Shown piece by piece: positions 62,959 to 64,000 of a stretch of DNA of 64,000 nt. Every line of letters begins with the position of its first letter. Within the stretch, counting starts at the first letter, position 1. A program made the position numbers and the translations under genes. The notes below the pieces were generated by a model, which ran no database searches, was not told where the DNA came from, and was given only the letters and a program-made list of their open reading frames with translations. This DNA is from Sphingobacterium sp. LZ7M1 (GTDB taxonomy: Bacteria > Bacteroidota > Bacteroidia > Sphingobacteriales > Sphingobacteriaceae): the NCBI RefSeq assembly GCF_024296865.1, contig NZ_CP101134.1:496001-560000 (forward strand), in the 5' to 3' direction.

Positions 62959-64000
62959 CGTAAACTCTCAATAATATTAACAAAATTATGAATATCCTTT
63001 AAATCATTATAAAGGTGTATTCCTATCCTAATCCCGGTTCCACGCGGAAAACATTTCACGCCCATGTTCATCAGGTTTGGGTAAAGCTCCTGAGGGAGCT
63101 GCACATTTATCAAGGAAGAACGAACCGAGCGCTCTGCTATATAAGGTAGGATCAAATCCCTTTCCAATAACAGTCGGTATGCCTCATCCGATAGCTCCTT
63201 GATGTGTTGCTGTATATTTTCTAATCCTTGTGCTTTCAAGAAAGTTAGACTGCTCTTCAAAGTTCCATGGCTTAGGGTATCCTGATGACCAGGTTCAAAA
63301 AAGGTGTCCAAGATGCTCTTGTGTTTCCACATTGCAACCTCAGGCAGTGGAACCTCAGCTTTCAGGTCTTCCAGCATCAGTTTCAAGCCATCGCTGATCA
63401 GCATAAAACCATTCCCAAATCCTGACAAGAGCCATTTATAACCAGAAGCCCCCAAGGCATCAATCCCCGAATCCTGAAAATTAAAAGGACCTGTTCCTAA
63501 AAATTGGGTACCATCAGCAATGATCCAGAGATTAGGGTATTCAGCCTTTATCCTTTTGATAAAATCTAAGTCTATCATCAGTCCTGATATGTACTGCACC
63601 AAGCTCAGGATCAAAACATCCGGATTGTGCTTCTCAATAGCTTTTTGAAGCTCATCTTCCACATTCGCCGATACAGCAACAGAGGTATGTTTCAATTTTC
63701 TGTTGACTATGGGGTATTGTAGGGATGGGTATTCATCTTCCAGGACCAAATAGCTCAGGTCCTTGGGCAGCAGGTCCACCAAGGTGGAAAATCCAAATGA
63801 GAAATTAGGGGTCAAGAAGGTGTTCGCTGCTTTTGTTCCGAAAAAATCCGCAACGGTCTCCCGAACTCCATTGATAAACTCCGGCTGTTCATCCCTTAGA
63901 TTAGAATTGATATCAAAGAATTCCTGCTCCCAGGTCTTCCTCCAATCCAAGGTTACCTTCGGCAACAATCCATTGCCAGGTGTGTTGAGATAAACAACAT
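62955..64000 (-). CDS. Class V aminotransferase-fold PLP enzyme (5' end outside window)
   Basis: The open frame runs past the window's right edge: upstream of the first apparent start (a TTG at 63968) it reads YLNTPGNGLLPKVTLDWR, the standard start motif of class V aminotransferases. So the true start lies beyond 64000. Seen are the PLP lysine in GASGYKWLL (about 175 from 63968) with NGFMLISDG, and DFGTKAANTF-like cofactor contacts. Relatives include cysteine desulfurases and isopenicillin-N-epimerase-like enzymes; the substrate is unknown. ATGA overlap with the DUF2027 gene. Confidence 0.85.
   Translation of the reverse strand, partial: VVYLNTPGNGLLPKVTLDWRKTWEQEFFDINSNLRDEQPEFINGVRETVADFFGTKAANTFLTPNFSFGFSTLVDLLPKDLSYLVLEDEYPSLQYPIVNRKLKHTSVAVSANVEDELQKAIEKHNPDVLILSLVQYISGLMIDLDFIKRIKAEYPNLWIIADGTQFLGTGPFNFQDSGIDALGASGYKWLLSGFGNGFMLISDGLKLMLEDLKAEVPLPEVAMWKHKSILDTFFEPGHQDTLSHGTLKSSLTFLKAQGLENIQQHIKELSDEAYRLLLERDLILPYIAERSVRSSLINVQLPQELYPNLMNMGVKCFPRGTGIRIGIHLYNDLKDIHNFVNIIESLR

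Overview
The window looks like chromosomal DNA from a Sphingobacteriaceae bacterium (Bacteroidota), most likely Sphingobacterium or a close relative. The evidence is three SusC/SusD outer-membrane pairs, the phylum's TAnnTTTG -7 promoter boxes ahead of many genes with few Shine-Dalgarno sites, a hemC-hemD fusion, families typical of the phylum (DUF4834, DUF2027, OstA-like), moderately AT-rich sequence, and tRNA genes without an encoded CCA end. No prophage, intact insertion sequence, CRISPR array, rRNA or plasmid function was seen.

Layout. 1-6400: rsmA, an FAD monooxygenase and a cut-off dehydrogenase on the minus strand; pdxA, cca, a pRiA4b ORF-3-like acidic protein and miaA on the plus strand. 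6400-15800: a lipoprotein, a secreted GH29 fucosidase, a two-gene cation/proton antiporter (RCK_C subunit plus CPA2 channel), a metallo-beta-lactamase-fold enzyme, recJ, lptB and a GH3-like adenylating enzyme. 15800-29250: a gap with tiny membrane ORFs, ilvE, era, two identical initiator tRNAs, gltB-gltD, a dipeptide-epimerase-like enzyme with a 38-residue membrane peptide, a deoxyhypusine-synthase-like gene, an unknown gene and rdgB. 29450-45800: a susC-susD-phosphodiesterase operon, convergent with a tandem duplication of a second susC-susD pair. 46300-54500: an OstA-like LPS-transport protein, then tilS, a PH-domain protein, a DUF4834 protein, recF-dciA, an EamA permease, a Crp/Fnr regulator and an SRPBCC protein. 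54500-60700: tsaC, asnS and the heme genes hemA, hemCD and hemB, all minus strand. 60700-64000: a small membrane protein, a repeat-rich convergent gap, a DUF2027 protein apparently lacking its Smr domain, and a class V aminotransferase cut by the window end.

How the genes fit together. Several encode tRNA maturation or charging (cca, miaA, tilS, tsaC, asnS, initiator tRNAs). Others serve DNA repair or replication (recJ, recF, dciA), envelope building (lptB, ostA), nitrogen assimilation (gltBD, ilvE), tetrapyrrole synthesis (hemA, hemCD, hemB) and nutrient import through SusCD.

The most unusual signals are non-coding. Arrays of the heptamer AGACANN sit directly at the 3' ends of genes. In two convergent gaps (18750-19002 and 61430-62323) they form facing inverted pairs. 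The second gap also holds an approximately 155-bp near-palindrome (61938-62093) with a perfect 38-bp core, and the DUF2027 gene appears to have lost its C-terminal domain exactly where an array begins.
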